A stretch of 64,000 nucleotides of DNA. It comes from Planctomycetota bacterium. GTDB lineage: Bacteria > Planctomycetota > Planctomycetia > Planctomycetales > Planctomycetaceae. This document shows positions 9,244 to 18,458 of the stretch, piece by piece. Below the pieces are notes generated by a model. It saw only the letters and a program-made list of their open reading frames with translations, was not told the DNA's origin and ran no database searches. The position numbers and the translations under genes are program-made. The stretch's first letter is position 1; every line of letters starts with the position of its first letter. The stretch is from the NCBI GenBank assembly GCA_030836185.1, contig JAURQH010000080.1, positions 1 through 64,000 of the forward strand. The letters run 5' to 3'.

Positions 9244-10032
9244 ATGTCGATCAACGTATTAGATCAAATCGTCGCTGACAAGCGGCAAGAAATTGAACAG
9301 GCAAAAACCTTATGCCCGCTCCATGAGTTGGAGGCACAGCTTGCCGATGCTCGTCAAGTTCGCGATTTTGTGGCAGCTCTGAAAAATGCCGACGAAATTG
9401 GCCTCATTGCCGAAGTCAAGAAAGCATCGCCCTCTGCGGGAATCATTCGTGAAGACTTCGATCCTGTCGAGATTGCCCTCACTTATCAGGAGAATGGGGC
9501 CGCCTGCCTGAGTGTTCTCACCGATGAACCTTATTTTCAGGGGCATCTCGATTACCTGAAGGCCGTTCGTGCGGCAGTTGAAATTCCCGTGATGCGGAAA
9601 GAGTTTATCATCGATCCCTATCAAGTGGTTGAAGCTCGTGCTGCCGGGGCTGATTGCATTCTCTTGATTGCCGAATGCTTGAACGACTGCAACTTACGCG
9701 AGTTGTATTTTCAAGCGTCAGACTTGGGGATGGAATGTCTCATTGAGATTTATGATCCCGAAAATCTGGAACGAGTGCTGAAACTCGACCCGCCACTTTT
9801 GGGGATTAACAATCGCGACTTGAAAACTTTTGTCACCGAATTGTCACACACGACTGATCTTGCGAAAGATGTCCCCGATGAAACCTTGTTGGTGAGCGAA
9901 AGTGGGATTCGCACGTATGAAGATGTACTTCACTTGAAACAGTTCGGAGTGAAGGGGATTCTTGTGGGTGAATCTCTGATGCGACAGGACGATATTGGCT
10001 TGGCCGTACGTCAATTACTCGGGACTGCTTAA
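9244..10032 (+). CDS. trpC: Indole-3-glycerol phosphate synthase
   Basis: A 262-residue TIM-barrel enzyme of tryptophan synthesis, converting CdRP to indole-3-glycerol phosphate. Start is ATG 9244, where the family N-terminus begins (MSINVLDQIVADKRQE); upstream codons from 9145 are spurious. Key segments: EVKKASPSAG (catalytic Lys), VLTDEPYFQG, MRKEFIIDPYQ (catalytic Lys), EIYDPENLE, GINNRDLKTF, VSESGIRT and GESLMR for phosphate binding. It is a monofunctional enzyme with no TrpF fusion. No other trp genes are adjacent, so the pathway is scattered. A Nudix gene follows after 59 bp on the same strand. Confidence 0.96.
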   Translation: MSINVLDQIVADKRQEIEQAKTLCPLHELEAQLADARQVRDFVAALKNADEIGLIAEVKKASPSAGIIREDFDPVEIALTYQENGAACLSVLTDEPYFQGHLDYLKAVRAAVEIPVMRKEFIIDPYQVVEARAAGADCILLIAECLNDCNLRELYFQASDLGMECLIEIYDPENLERVLKLDPPLLGINNRDLKTFVTELSHTTDLAKDVPDETLLVSESGIRTYEDVLHLKQFGVKGILVGESLMRQDDIGLAVRQLLGTA

Positions 10033-10091
10033 ACTGACACAGCCTCGAATCAAAATCGATTATTATTTTATTACTCAAAAGGATTTCTCTG

Positions 10092-10688
10092 ATGAGCGAC
10101 GTTGAACAGATCATGGTGGTTCCCACACTTCTCTTTCACGAAGTGGGACACTTCCAAGGGTTTTGCGAGAATGTCGATCCCTATTTGAAGACACTGCTCG
10201 ATCCCGCGCATACGCGATATGAGCCGCGACCTCAGATGGAAGAAGACCCCAGCTTCAAACAGTTGATTCCCTACTGCATTTTTCGCTGCGATGGCAAAAT
10301 CTTCAATTATGTACGTGGAGGAAGCGGGGGAGAAAGCCGACTGCATGCGAAGAAATCGGTCGGCATTGGAGGCCATATCTCTGCCGAGGATGAGGGAGGA
10401 GACAGCGAGCCTTATCTGGTCGGGATGCAGAGGGAATTGGATGAAGAAGTGAGGATTGAATCCCCGTTCAGCGAACAGCTCGTGGGGCTCATCAACGATG
10501 ACGAAACCGAGGTCGGAAAGGTCCATTTAGGGATTGTTCACATATTTGACCTGGAAGAGCCCAAAGTTTTCCCTGCGGAAGAGTCGATACAAGAGACAGG
10601 GTTTGCGCAACCGGAACAACTGTTAGACCAGATTGACACGTTTGAAACGTGGTCACAAATCTGTTTACAGCATCTGTTTGGAAGGTAA
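10092..10688 (+). CDS. Nudix-like hydrolase domain protein
   Basis: A 198-residue protein starting at ATG 10092 with AAAGGATTT 8-14 bases upstream. A Nudix-like box is visible at about residues 93-125: GGHISAEDE..., then QRELDEEV, matching G-x5-E-x7-REUxEExGU with a longer insertion after the first Gly. Nudix enzymes hydrolyse nucleoside diphosphates linked to another moiety. The N-terminal about 70 residues ([15 protein letters not shown]) are outside the core fold. The divergent box makes catalysis likely but not certain; the substrate is unknown. It probably shares a transcript with trpC. Confidence 0.75.
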   Translation: MSDVEQIMVVPTLLFHEVGHFQGFCENVDPYLKTLLDPAHTRYEPRPQMEEDPSFKQLIPYCIFRCDGKIFNYVRGGSGGESRLHAKKSVGIGGHISAEDEGGDSEPYLVGMQRELDEEVRIESPFSEQLVGLINDDETEVGKVHLGIVHIFDLEEPKVFPAEESIQETGFAQPEQLLDQIDTFETWSQICLQHLFGR

Positions 10689-10805
10689 AACCCCTGAAAA
10701 ACAAACATCTATCGAGAAATTCGACTTCGCGTTCAGACTGAAATCAACTAAAAGGATGAAGAGTTGATCTGAACGATTACGACTGGCGACAAAGGAGTGT
10801 CCCCG

Positions 10806-11420
10806 ATGAATCTGAACAGAAGAGACCTGTTGTTAAGTGGATTGTCCGCAGGTGCCTTGGTGGGGGGCGGTTCCGCGTTTGCACAAAGCGGAAAAACCAC
10901 CCTCGAAAGTCTCAATGAAGAACAATTGGGGCTAATGCTCGAAGCGATGGGCTTGCAGCCGAAAAAGACCGAAAAACGGTACGACTTCGCCTTTCGCACA
11001 GCCTTAGACGGGGACGAATGGAACTTCACCATGTCTTCGGTCCTTTCCAAAGACGAAGCCTCTGTGTGGGTGATGGCATGGCTCGATCCTTTGCCTCGCT
11101 CGGCGGCCGATGTTCCACGAACAGCATTGCTGCGATTGTTGGCCGAGAACGACCGTATGGGGAATGGCAAGTTCTTTGCCTACATCGCCTCAAACCGTCG
11201 CTTCGTTCTGCAACAAGTGGTTGATAATCGCGACATGAACACGGCCAAGTTCGCTTCGATCCTGAGAGACATTGGTCGCAGCGTCAAAGATACCTATCCA
11301 TTCTGGAAGGTGGAAAACTGGGCCTCCGGCGGCAACGTGCAAGCCAGCGACGATGATCGAGAAGCTCCGTCCAACCCGTCAGCTTCCGCACGCTCCGAAA
11401 CAGGAACTACGAAACAGTAA
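10806..11420 (+). CDS. Exported YbjN/CesT-like protein with Tat-type signal
   Basis: A 204-residue protein. ATG 10806 is preferred over GTG 10797 because AAGGAG ends 9 bases upstream. The N-terminus NRRDLLLSGLSAGALVGGG, then AFAQS, looks like a twin-arginine signal peptide. The mature region (LEEMGL-type start LNEEQLGLMLEAMGL, alternating strands YDFAFRTA, WNFTMSSVL, VWVMAWLD, then FFAYIASNRRFVLQQVV) resembles the small alpha/beta fold shared by YbjN proteins and type III secretion chaperones. The C-terminus is low complexity. No enzymatic motif was seen. A terminator follows. Confidence 0.7.
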   Translation: MNLNRRDLLLSGLSAGALVGGGSAFAQSGKTTLESLNEEQLGLMLEAMGLQPKKTEKRYDFAFRTALDGDEWNFTMSSVLSKDEASVWVMAWLDPLPRSAADVPRTALLRLLAENDRMGNGKFFAYIASNRRFVLQQVVDNRDMNTAKFASILRDIGRSVKDTYPFWKVENWASGGNVQASDDDREAPSNPSASARSETGTTKQ

Positions 11421-11453
11421 CAAAGGTGGAATTCCATCTTGGATCAAAATTCA

Positions 11454-11487
11454 AGCCCGGCCACTGATTAGTGCCGGGCTTTTTTTG
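11454..11487. terminator. Rho-independent terminator
   Basis: AGCCCGGCACT and AGTGCCGGGCT form an 11-bp stem with a short GATT loop, followed on the + strand by a T7 run. It ends the trpC-Nudix-exported protein unit and may also act on the convergent sulfatase, whose stop is at 11552, although the A-tract on that side is weak. Confidence 0.88.
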
Positions 11488-11551
11488 TTGCGATGATGGT
11501 GAATTAGATGTTGATGGAATTGTCGCAACATCATGGCCGGTGGAACCGGCC

Positions 11552-12937
11552 CTACCTCTCACTCGTGAACAGTGGGAATTTCTCGCTCGGGGTATGAGCT
11601 TCGTCCATGAGTTTGACCAGTTCTTTCAGCTTCTCGGGATGTTGCTTCGCGAGGTTGGTCGTTTCTCCCAGATCGTTTTTCAGGTTGTACAACTCGGGAG
11701 CTTTTGGTTTTTTGGAACTGACCTTCAATTGCACAACTTTCCAATCTCCCTGACGCAACGCACGTTTACCGCCTTGTTCAGAGAACTCCCAATAGAGGTA
11801 TTCGTGTTTGTTCTGTTGGGTCGGATTGTCGAGCAGCGTCGGCAGAAAGCTGATGCCGTCAATGTTATCGGGGGCATCGACGTTCACCAGATCGGCGAGA
11901 GTCGGTAAGACATCCTGAAAGCCGGAGAGATGATCGGTCACACGTCCCGGTTCGATGACTCCCAGCCAGCGGGCGATCATCGGCGTGATGATGCCACCTT
12001 CGTACAAATCTCTTTTGATGCCACGATACGGCCCATTACTGTTGAAGAAGTCAGGATCGGCACCACCGGCGGAAGTCGCTCCATTATCGCTAGTGAACAT
12101 GACGAGTGTCTTCTCATCAATGTTCAATTCTTTGAGAAGATTCATAATGCGACCGATGTCGCGATCCATGTGAGTGATCATCCCGGCAAATGTGGCGTGA
12201 GGGTATTTCTCGTGCCGATAATGTTGTCCGCCCGGTGTGCCGTACGGTTTTTCGGATTCGAGTTTTCCCAGATATTCGGCTTTGGAGTCCTCGGGAACGT
12301 CGAGATCGACGTGCGGGATTGTAAACGGCAGATAGAGGAAGAATCGTTCTTTTTGATGTTGCTTAATAAATTCAAGGGCGTCTGACGCAAACAGGTCGTG
12401 GCTGTAATGAGTTCGTTTTGTGGGGTTATCAGGATAGAGAACTTTCTTGCCGTCTTTCCAGAGATAGTCCTGATAGTAATGGTGAGCCCGACTTTGATTG
12501 AGATAACCGAAGTAGTGATCGAAGCCCTGTTTCCAGGGTGCGCCGGCATCGGATTCCGAACCAACTCCCCATTTTCCCATGGCTCCAGTGACGTAACCGG
12601 CTTGCTTCATGATCTCACCAATGGTGACATCTTCGTCAAGCAAGTGAGCACCTTTGCCGTTACCGCGAATACGAGTGTGTCCCGTATGCTGGCCGGTCAA
12701 TAAGACACTGCGCGAGGGAGCACACACCGTGCTCCCCGAATAATGCTGAGTGAACTTGAGTCCCTTCGCACACATGCGATCAATGTTCGGCGTGCGGATA
12801 ATTTCACCGCCATAACAACCAAAGTCACCGATCCCCGCATCATCGGCCATGATGTAAATGACGTTTGGAGGTGCGGCTTCAATTTGTGACAGATTGACAG
12901 AAAATATCGCTAAGAAAACAACGATCAGAGAGCGCAT
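11552..12937 (-). CDS. Secreted arylsulfatase
   Basis: A 461-residue type I sulfatase with signal peptide (MRSLIVVFLAIFSVNLSQIEA). Motifs: metal-binding IYIMADDAGIGDFGCYG, formylglycine site CAPSRSVLLTGQ, MGKWGVG, LPFTIPHVDLDVP, and FTSDNGATSAGG for the second metal site. The C-terminal subdomain carries YWEFSEQGGKRALRQGDWK, the usual arylsulfatase A-like strand. It should cleave sulfate esters outside the cytoplasm. It lies 47 bp downstream of another sulfatase, so the two are probably cotranscribed and may act on successive sulfates of one glycan (inference). Confidence 0.93.
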   Translation of the reverse strand: MRSLIVVFLAIFSVNLSQIEAAPPNVIYIMADDAGIGDFGCYGGEIIRTPNIDRMCAKGLKFTQHYSGSTVCAPSRSVLLTGQHTGHTRIRGNGKGAHLLDEDVTIGEIMKQAGYVTGAMGKWGVGSESDAGAPWKQGFDHYFGYLNQSRAHHYYQDYLWKDGKKVLYPDNPTKRTHYSHDLFASDALEFIKQHQKERFFLYLPFTIPHVDLDVPEDSKAEYLGKLESEKPYGTPGGQHYRHEKYPHATFAGMITHMDRDIGRIMNLLKELNIDEKTLVMFTSDNGATSAGGADPDFFNSNGPYRGIKRDLYEGGIITPMIARWLGVIEPGRVTDHLSGFQDVLPTLADLVNVDAPDNIDGISFLPTLLDNPTQQNKHEYLYWEFSEQGGKRALRQGDWKVVQLKVSSKKPKAPELYNLKNDLGETTNLAKQHPEKLKELVKLMDEAHTPSEKFPLFTSER

Positions 12938-12984
12938 GGTGCATGTTCCATATTAAAAATGCAAAATCGAACTAGAACGATCGC

Positions 12985-14445
12985 TCAATCAATCTCGGGA
13001 ATCGGATCGGTCGGGGCGACGTCTTTGCCTTCCCAATTCACCTGACCATTCTTGAGTGTCAGGATGCGATGAGCACTGCCGGGGACCGGATCGACATCGA
13101 TTTTCGGCAACCATTTGCGATGCTCGGCGATGATCTTGGCGTAACCGGGTTCTGCCGCGACGTTGTTCCATTCTTTGGGATCGTTTTCCAAATCGTAAAG
13201 TTCTTCAGAGCCATCCGCGTAATGGATGTAGCGGTAGTTTTCTGTGCGGATGCCGTGATTGCCGCGATTGTGTGTCGTAATGGCGGGCCATTTTCTCATG
13301 GCATTCTGGTCTTTGAGTTGCGGCACGAGTGAGTGACCTTCAAGTCCCTCGACTGGTGAGAGTCCGCAAAGTTCATTTAACGTGGGGTAGATGTCCAATA
13401 ATTCCGCGGGCGAAGTCACTTTGCCTCCGGCTGTAATACCGGGACCGGCAAAAATCAACGGCACACGTGTGCCATCGTCCCAAAGTGTGTTCTTGCCGGT
13501 GATCTCTTTTTCGCCGATGTGCCAACCGTGATCCGACCACAAAACAATGATGGTGTTGTCGCGAAGTCCTTTGGCATCGAGAGCCGTCATGATGCGACCG
13601 ATTTGATGATCGACAAAACTGGTGCAGGCCAAATAGGATCGACACAGGTTATGCCATTCGTTGGCTTCCTGCAGAAATTGCAGTCGTGGTTCGGGAAGTT
13701 TCCAATGGAGATACCACGAGAAACGCGGGGTATCTTTGCGGTCGTCGAATTTCACGGGAGGTAACACGGAGTCGTCATCGGGGTACATGTCGTACCATTT
13801 TTGTGTCGTATAACAGGGGACGTGTGGAAGGAAGAAACCGACCGAGAGAAAGAAAGGATCTTTGGGGCCTTTTTCGATCTGGTCAACAGCCCACGATGCA
13901 ACGACGTAGTCTTGTTTGTCTTTGTCTTCATGCGGGAAGACACCCCAATCGACGAGCGGATGTGGAGCAGGGGTCTTGACCAGTTTTTCTTTCGGTCGTG
14001 CGCCGACACCGGCTGCGGGGCCGAGTGTCTCAAATTCGTTGTCTGTCTTTCTGCGACCATAACCGCCGTGATAAATTTTTCCGGTGGAGTAGGTGTGATA
14101 GCCGTTGGCTTTGAGGTGCTGAGGTAAGCTGGTCACGTCTTTCCATTGAGGGACTTGTCGAAACCATGGAGCCAGACCATAAACGCCTGTGGTGGAGGGG
14201 CGTTTGCCGGTCATCAGGCTGGTGCGTGAGGGATTGCAAAGAGGTGATTGACAATGGGCGTTTAGAAAGATGGTCCCCGCTTTGCCGATCTTGTCGATGT
14301 TGGGAGTTTTGGCGAGAGGGTGGCCTCCCAAACAGCCGATCCAGTCGTTCTGGTCATCAATGGCGATGAACAGGATGTTGGGTTTCTCGGCTGCAGAGAG
14401 AGTTGTCGTCAATAAAAACAGGCCCAGACAAAGCAACTTGCGCAT
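12985..14445 (-). CDS. Secreted iduronate-2-sulfatase-like sulfatase
   Basis: A 486-residue type I sulfatase; signal peptide MRKLLCLGLFLLTTTLSA. The catalytic site is CNPSRTSLMTGKRP, with ITIDDQ-like metal loop FIAIDDQNDWIGCLGG and WSDHGWHIGEK. CNPSRTS and the DDQNDW/HGWHLGEK patterns are characteristic of the iduronate-2-sulfatase branch. The substrate need not be iduronate in a bacterium. First gene of a two-sulfatase unit; the 146 bp upstream hold no gene. No sulfatase-maturation enzyme is encoded in this window. Confidence 0.93.
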   Translation of the reverse strand: MRKLLCLGLFLLTTTLSAAEKPNILFIAIDDQNDWIGCLGGHPLAKTPNIDKIGKAGTIFLNAHCQSPLCNPSRTSLMTGKRPSTTGVYGLAPWFRQVPQWKDVTSLPQHLKANGYHTYSTGKIYHGGYGRRKTDNEFETLGPAAGVGARPKEKLVKTPAPHPLVDWGVFPHEDKDKQDYVVASWAVDQIEKGPKDPFFLSVGFFLPHVPCYTTQKWYDMYPDDDSVLPPVKFDDRKDTPRFSWYLHWKLPEPRLQFLQEANEWHNLCRSYLACTSFVDHQIGRIMTALDAKGLRDNTIIVLWSDHGWHIGEKEITGKNTLWDDGTRVPLIFAGPGITAGGKVTSPAELLDIYPTLNELCGLSPVEGLEGHSLVPQLKDQNAMRKWPAITTHNRGNHGIRTENYRYIHYADGSEELYDLENDPKEWNNVAAEPGYAKIIAEHRKWLPKIDVDPVPGSAHRILTLKNGQVNWEGKDVAPTDPIPEID

Positions 14446-14592
14446 GGAAAGACTTTCCGTGATGTCATCTGATGAGTGTGTGGATATCCAATCGAATATC
14501 CAGAGTCGCGGTTTTTACGCGCGATGTCAAATTGCGAATCAAAAAAGAGGCGCAGCGTCTTCATGAAAGCGAGAATACGCCCTTCGTTCAAA

Positions 14593-15615
14593 TCATAACA
14601 TGACTTCGTGTCGGACTTCTACGGGCCAGCCAACGCCGCGAGTTTTAAGAGTCTCAAGGATGGAGCTCACAAGTCGGCTCGCATTTTGGGCAAGTTCTCG
14701 AAATTCGGGTGGCTCTTTCTCGGCGTTCGAATCGTCCCGAAGTATTTTGACGATCTCTACAGACGACATCTGACTCAGAAAGAGATTATAGCTGTCCAAA
14801 ATTTGACTTTGATTCTCACTCTCAGCGAACAGGCAAACTCTTTCCAGCGGTGTGAGAGGCAATCGCTGCATCAGCCACTCCCGGGAATCGCCTGTTTGTG
14901 CCGAAGCCTCACCCACCAATAGGATCAATCCAAAAATCAGCAGATTCCGACTGTGGCGAAATTTAACATTGATGTACCGCCATTCTCCCAATGAACGATC
15001 ATCGAGCCACAAAGATCGTCCCCCGAGAGCTTTCCAGTAGCGGATGATTTCAATCAACAGCCCAAGCCATTGCGAAGGGTTGTTGGATTCTGGTTCACGC
15101 AAGTACCGATTCAACACGGCACGTTGCAGCTCCTGAAATCGGTCCACTTGAAAAATCGGCTGAGAGTCAAGGAGCAATTGAATCCGTTTCCCATAGACAA
15201 ACTGATCCTCATCAACTTGTCCTCGATGTGAGGGATTGACAAGCTGGTTCCAAGTCACTGTCTCGGAAAAAATTCCGTTCGATTTGGGGCGAATCATGGC
15301 AAGAGATTCGAGTCGGTCCCAAATCTCTCCGTAGAGATCTTGCGCGAGTTCTGATTTCGGCAAGATGTCGTTTGCAGTGACAATGACCAAATCACAATCC
15401 GAACTCGGGATTTGCTCCATACGACCGAGCGACCCACAGACATACAGCGTTTCCACGCATTCTGGTAAAGGTTTTTCGAGAAAGACTCCTCTCAGCAAGG
15501 AATGTGTTTCTCGTGACCGTTGCCAACTTTCCGCGAGAACGCTCGGTAATGGTTCGATCAAACTCTTTCGATCTGCGGGGAAGATGTCCTGAGTTGTGGA
15601 ATCGAGATCAAACAT
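14593..15615 (-). CDS. Nucleotidyltransferase-fold protein (GlnD/DUF294-like)
   Basis: A 340-residue protein. Residues about 58-82 show a pol-beta-type nucleotidyltransferase signature: YVCGSLGRMEQIPSSDCDLVIV, equivalent to GS-x10-DxD. The C-terminal two-thirds are mostly helical (LLIEIIRYWKALGG; LQRAVLNRYLREPE). That layout recalls DUF294 and GlnD-type putative nucleotidyltransferases, which modify proteins or small molecules. No partner or target is visible nearby, and it is divergent from the oxidoreductase gene with 62 bp between starts. Family-level call only. Confidence 0.68.
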   Translation of the reverse strand: MFDLDSTTQDIFPADRKSLIEPLPSVLAESWQRSRETHSLLRGVFLEKPLPECVETLYVCGSLGRMEQIPSSDCDLVIVTANDILPKSELAQDLYGEIWDRLESLAMIRPKSNGIFSETVTWNQLVNPSHRGQVDEDQFVYGKRIQLLLDSQPIFQVDRFQELQRAVLNRYLREPESNNPSQWLGLLIEIIRYWKALGGRSLWLDDRSLGEWRYINVKFRHSRNLLIFGLILLVGEASAQTGDSREWLMQRLPLTPLERVCLFAESENQSQILDSYNLFLSQMSSVEIVKILRDDSNAEKEPPEFRELAQNASRLVSSILETLKTRGVGWPVEVRHEVML

Positions 15616-15677
15616 ATCGCGAGTTGTATCCGGGTTGTGTATGTTAAGGGAACCTGCGTTCCTGAAAGTCTTCTATC

Positions 15678-16802
15678 ATGTCTGATGCCAAATCCCAAGT
15701 CTCGACCGACCTCGATTATCTTCCTAAGCTGCCCGAGAACCGAAATGTGCCAATTGGCTGTATCGGTTCGGGATTCATTATGTCGGATTGCCATCTGGTT
15801 GCGTATCGGAATAACGGTTTCAACCCCGTCGCTATCGCCAGCCGTAACCCCGATCATGCCAGAGAGGTTGCAGAACGACACCAGATTGGAAAAGTCTACG
15901 ATCATTACACGGAATTGTTGGACGATTCCGAAATTGAAGTTCTTGATGTTGCTGTGCCACCCGATGTGACGATTGAAGTGATTCGCGAAGCCGTCAAACA
16001 TAATAGCCATTTACGAGGAATTCTTTGTCAAAAACCACTCGGTATGAACTTCACCGAAGCAAAAGAAATTGTCGAACTGTGTGAAGAGGCCAGCATTGAA
16101 CTGGCCGTCAATCAGAACATGCGATACGACCAATCAATCCGAGCTGGCAAATCGCTTTTACGGCGTGGCGATCTTGGCGACCCTGTCTTGATGACGATTG
16201 ATATGCGAGCCGTTCCCCATTGGATGCCTTGGCAAGAGCGGCTTGGCTGGGTAACACTGCGAATCATGAGTATTCATCATCTTGATGCTTTTCGTTATTT
16301 ACTCGGAGAACCGCAACGTGTTTTTGCCAGTATTCGCAGCGACCCGCGGACGGCAGAAAATTTTCCTCATCAAGACGGTATTTGCTTATACATTCTGGAA
16401 TATGAAAGCGGACTTCGTGCGACTTCACTGGATGATGTTTGGACTGGGCCCGTTGTGGAAGGGAGTGAAAACGAACCTTCGATCCGTTGGAGACTGGAGG
16501 GAACGGAAGGGCTCGCCAAAGGGACCATCGGTTGGCCCAGTTATCCTGAGAGGACTCCCAGCACATTGGACTACATCAGTGCCACAAAACCTGGCGTCTG
16601 GCAGTCGCCTCGTTGGCCGGAAGTTTGGTTCCCGGATGCATTTGTCGGCCCGATGGCTCATTTGTTGTGCGGATTGGAATCAGGACGCACCCTCGAAATC
16701 AGCGGACGCGATAATTTGAAGACGATGGCGCTGGTGGATGCTTGCTATTTGTCGGCCAAAGAACACCGCGCCGTGGAAATTGAGGAAATTCTGCGGAGTT
16801 GA
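15678..16802 (+). CDS. Gfo/Idh/MocA family NAD(P)-dependent oxidoreductase
   Basis: A 374-residue protein with an N-terminal Rossmann fold ([14 protein letters not shown] for dinucleotide binding; [17 protein letters not shown]) followed by the GFO/IDH C-terminal beta-sheet domain. The conserved EKP segment appears as CQKPLG near residue 117, and the catalytic-region motif is [12 protein letters not shown] near 200. Such enzymes oxidise or reduce sugars and inositols. Planctomycetes carry many paralogues, so the sugar cannot be named. No signal peptide, so cytoplasmic. Confidence 0.9.
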   Translation: MSDAKSQVSTDLDYLPKLPENRNVPIGCIGSGFIMSDCHLVAYRNNGFNPVAIASRNPDHAREVAERHQIGKVYDHYTELLDDSEIEVLDVAVPPDVTIEVIREAVKHNSHLRGILCQKPLGMNFTEAKEIVELCEEASIELAVNQNMRYDQSIRAGKSLLRRGDLGDPVLMTIDMRAVPHWMPWQERLGWVTLRIMSIHHLDAFRYLLGEPQRVFASIRSDPRTAENFPHQDGICLYILEYESGLRATSLDDVWTGPVVEGSENEPSIRWRLEGTEGLAKGTIGWPSYPERTPSTLDYISATKPGVWQSPRWPEVWFPDAFVGPMAHLLCGLESGRTLEISGRDNLKTMALVDACYLSAKEHRAVEIEEILRS

Positions 16803-16895
16803 ACTGTCGAGAAGCTTGCCCTTCGGAATATCAACTTTCATAGTCAGTACCGGCATACTTCAGTACCAGTATGCTATTGACGACTGTGTCCCGGC

Positions 16896-17600
16896 TCATC
16901 CCGTGAGCATGTAGCCGATCAGTCCAAGGGCAAAGCCGGCAATGCTGCCGAGAGCCGGTAAACGAGAGTTTTTGAGAACAGCTTGGGGGGCAATGTCTTC
17001 AAAGGTCAGGTAGAGAATGCCTCCACTGGCAAACAACATCAAAGTGCCCAGCCAGGCATTCCGTTCGGCGAAGAATTCGATTCCAATGAATGCCGCCGCT
17101 GGTCCCAGCAATGACAACAAACTGAACGCGACAAGAACAGTCCGAGAGGAGAGTTGAGCTTGGCCGGTCAGCTCTCGGAAGGCATTAAATCCTTCGGGAA
17201 GATTTTGCAACGCAATCATGATGGCGATCAGAAATGCCGATGATTCTCCCGACGCAAAGGTGGCTCCTAACGCGATGGCCTCAGGAATGAAATCCGACAT
17301 CATGGCGATTAACTGCGCGACCGATCCTCCCAGCCGGTCAAGAAGACAATCGAGACCATAAAAGGCGATTCCACCAAGAACAAAGGAGGCAACTGCGGGA
17401 AGAGGAGTCAGTCTGGCGGCACCTTCGGGCACAAGAACGAGGGCCACAGCCGAGATCAAAGCGCCACCACCAAAAGCAATGATCGCATGATGAAATTCTT
17501 CTTCACCCCAGTCGGGAGAAATTTTATCGCACCAGGCAAGGAACCCTCCGACGGGAATTGCCAGTCCAGCGATGAGCGCAAAAAAGAGAGCCGTTGTCAT
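16896..17600 (-). CDS. ZIP-family divalent metal transporter
   Basis: A 234-residue inner-membrane protein with 7-8 hydrophobic segments. ZIP signatures occur in two adjacent helices: SDFIPEAIALG and QNLPEGFNAFRE, matching the paired HNxPEG-type metal sites of the family, but with the usual His replaced by Asp and Gln. The first loop is short and lacks a His-rich stretch. ZIP proteins import Zn, Fe or Mn; the ion cannot be predicted. It converges with the oxidoreductase gene and is divergent from the SDR gene. Confidence 0.82.
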   Translation of the reverse strand: MTTALFFALIAGLAIPVGGFLAWCDKISPDWGEEEFHHAIIAFGGGALISAVALVLVPEGAARLTPLPAVASFVLGGIAFYGLDCLLDRLGGSVAQLIAMMSDFIPEAIALGATFASGESSAFLIAIMIALQNLPEGFNAFRELTGQAQLSSRTVLVAFSLLSLLGPAAAFIGIEFFAERNAWLGTLMLFASGGILYLTFEDIAPQAVLKNSRLPALGSIAGFALGLIGYMLTG

Positions 17601-17698
17601 CGAAAATTTGATCCATTTGTCAATCGCGTGGAGATGCCTAAAGTTTCTTCCAGCATCATATTCCTTTTAAATCATACAAACACGTGCTTGGAGCTACT

Positions 17699-18451
17699 AT
17701 GGATCACGGAGTTCTCATCTTTGGAGCGACCAGTTCTACGGGAATCGAGTTGAGTAAACGTCTTCATCAGGCGGGTTATTCACTTTTTTTATGCGGTCGG
17801 TCTGATAAAAAACTATCAAGTTTGGCGAAAGAAGTGGACTCCGAATATGCCGTCATCGATAGTTGGGAGAAATCGGCGGTCGACAATGTTGTTAAACAGG
17901 CGCATGAAAAACTTGGAACGATCTCTGCAGTCACCAATCTCGTGGGCTCACTGCTGTTGAAGTCGGCTCATAGCACGACTGACGATGAATGGCAGCAAAC
18001 TCTTGAGGCGAATCTCACTTCTTGTTTTTCGATCTTGAGAAGTGTTATCCCCGTGATGCAAAAAGGGGAGGGTGGTTCGATCGTATTTGTGTCATCTGCG
18101 GCAGCCCTCAACGGGATGGCTAATCACGAAGCGATTGCAGCGGCCAAGGCTGGAGTCGTCGGACTTTCACGCTCCGCAGCCGCGACCTACGCTTCTCGGG
18201 GAATTCGCGTCAACTGCGTGGCACCAGGTCTCGTTCGTTCTCAGATGACTGAAAAAATGCTCTCAAATTCGATGACCGAGGAGGTCTCACGCTCAATGCA
18301 TGCAGTAGGACGTTTGGGCGAACCCTCAGACGTTGCTTCGATGATTCAGTGGTTACTCACCCCTGAAAACAGTTGGGTGAGTGGGCAAGTCTTTTCCGTC
18401 GATGGTGGACTGTCGAGCTTGATGCCCAAAATGAAAGCAAAAGTCTCGTAA
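17699..18451 (+). CDS. Short-chain dehydrogenase/reductase with non-canonical active site
   Basis: A 250-residue Rossmann protein; ATG 17699 has GGAG 5 bases upstream, better than GTG 17684. Cofactor loop is FGATSSTGIEL, then NLVGSLL (NNAG equivalent), FVSSAAALNG with the catalytic-Ser strand, and the C-terminal VNCVAPGLVRSQM and VSGQVFSVDGG. The YxxxK position reads IAAAK (in EAIAAAKAG), so the catalytic Tyr is absent while Lys is kept. It may be an atypical reductase or non-catalytic binder. No operon partner: the next gene is convergent. Confidence 0.87.
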   Translation: MDHGVLIFGATSSTGIELSKRLHQAGYSLFLCGRSDKKLSSLAKEVDSEYAVIDSWEKSAVDNVVKQAHEKLGTISAVTNLVGSLLLKSAHSTTDDEWQQTLEANLTSCFSILRSVIPVMQKGEGGSIVFVSSAAALNGMANHEAIAAAKAGVVGLSRSAAATYASRGIRVNCVAPGLVRSQMTEKMLSNSMTEEVSRSMHAVGRLGEPSDVASMIQWLLTPENSWVSGQVFSVDGGLSSLMPKMKAKVS

Positions 18452-18458
18452 CGAGCAT

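Noticed and set aside
10748-11170. 140-codon minus-strand frame over the Tat-type exported protein
   Set aside because: Antisense shadow; the + strand has RBS, signal peptide and terminator.
16840-16880. Hairpin GCATACT...AGTATGC between two convergent genes as terminator
   Set aside because: Only 7-bp stem and no T-run on either strand.
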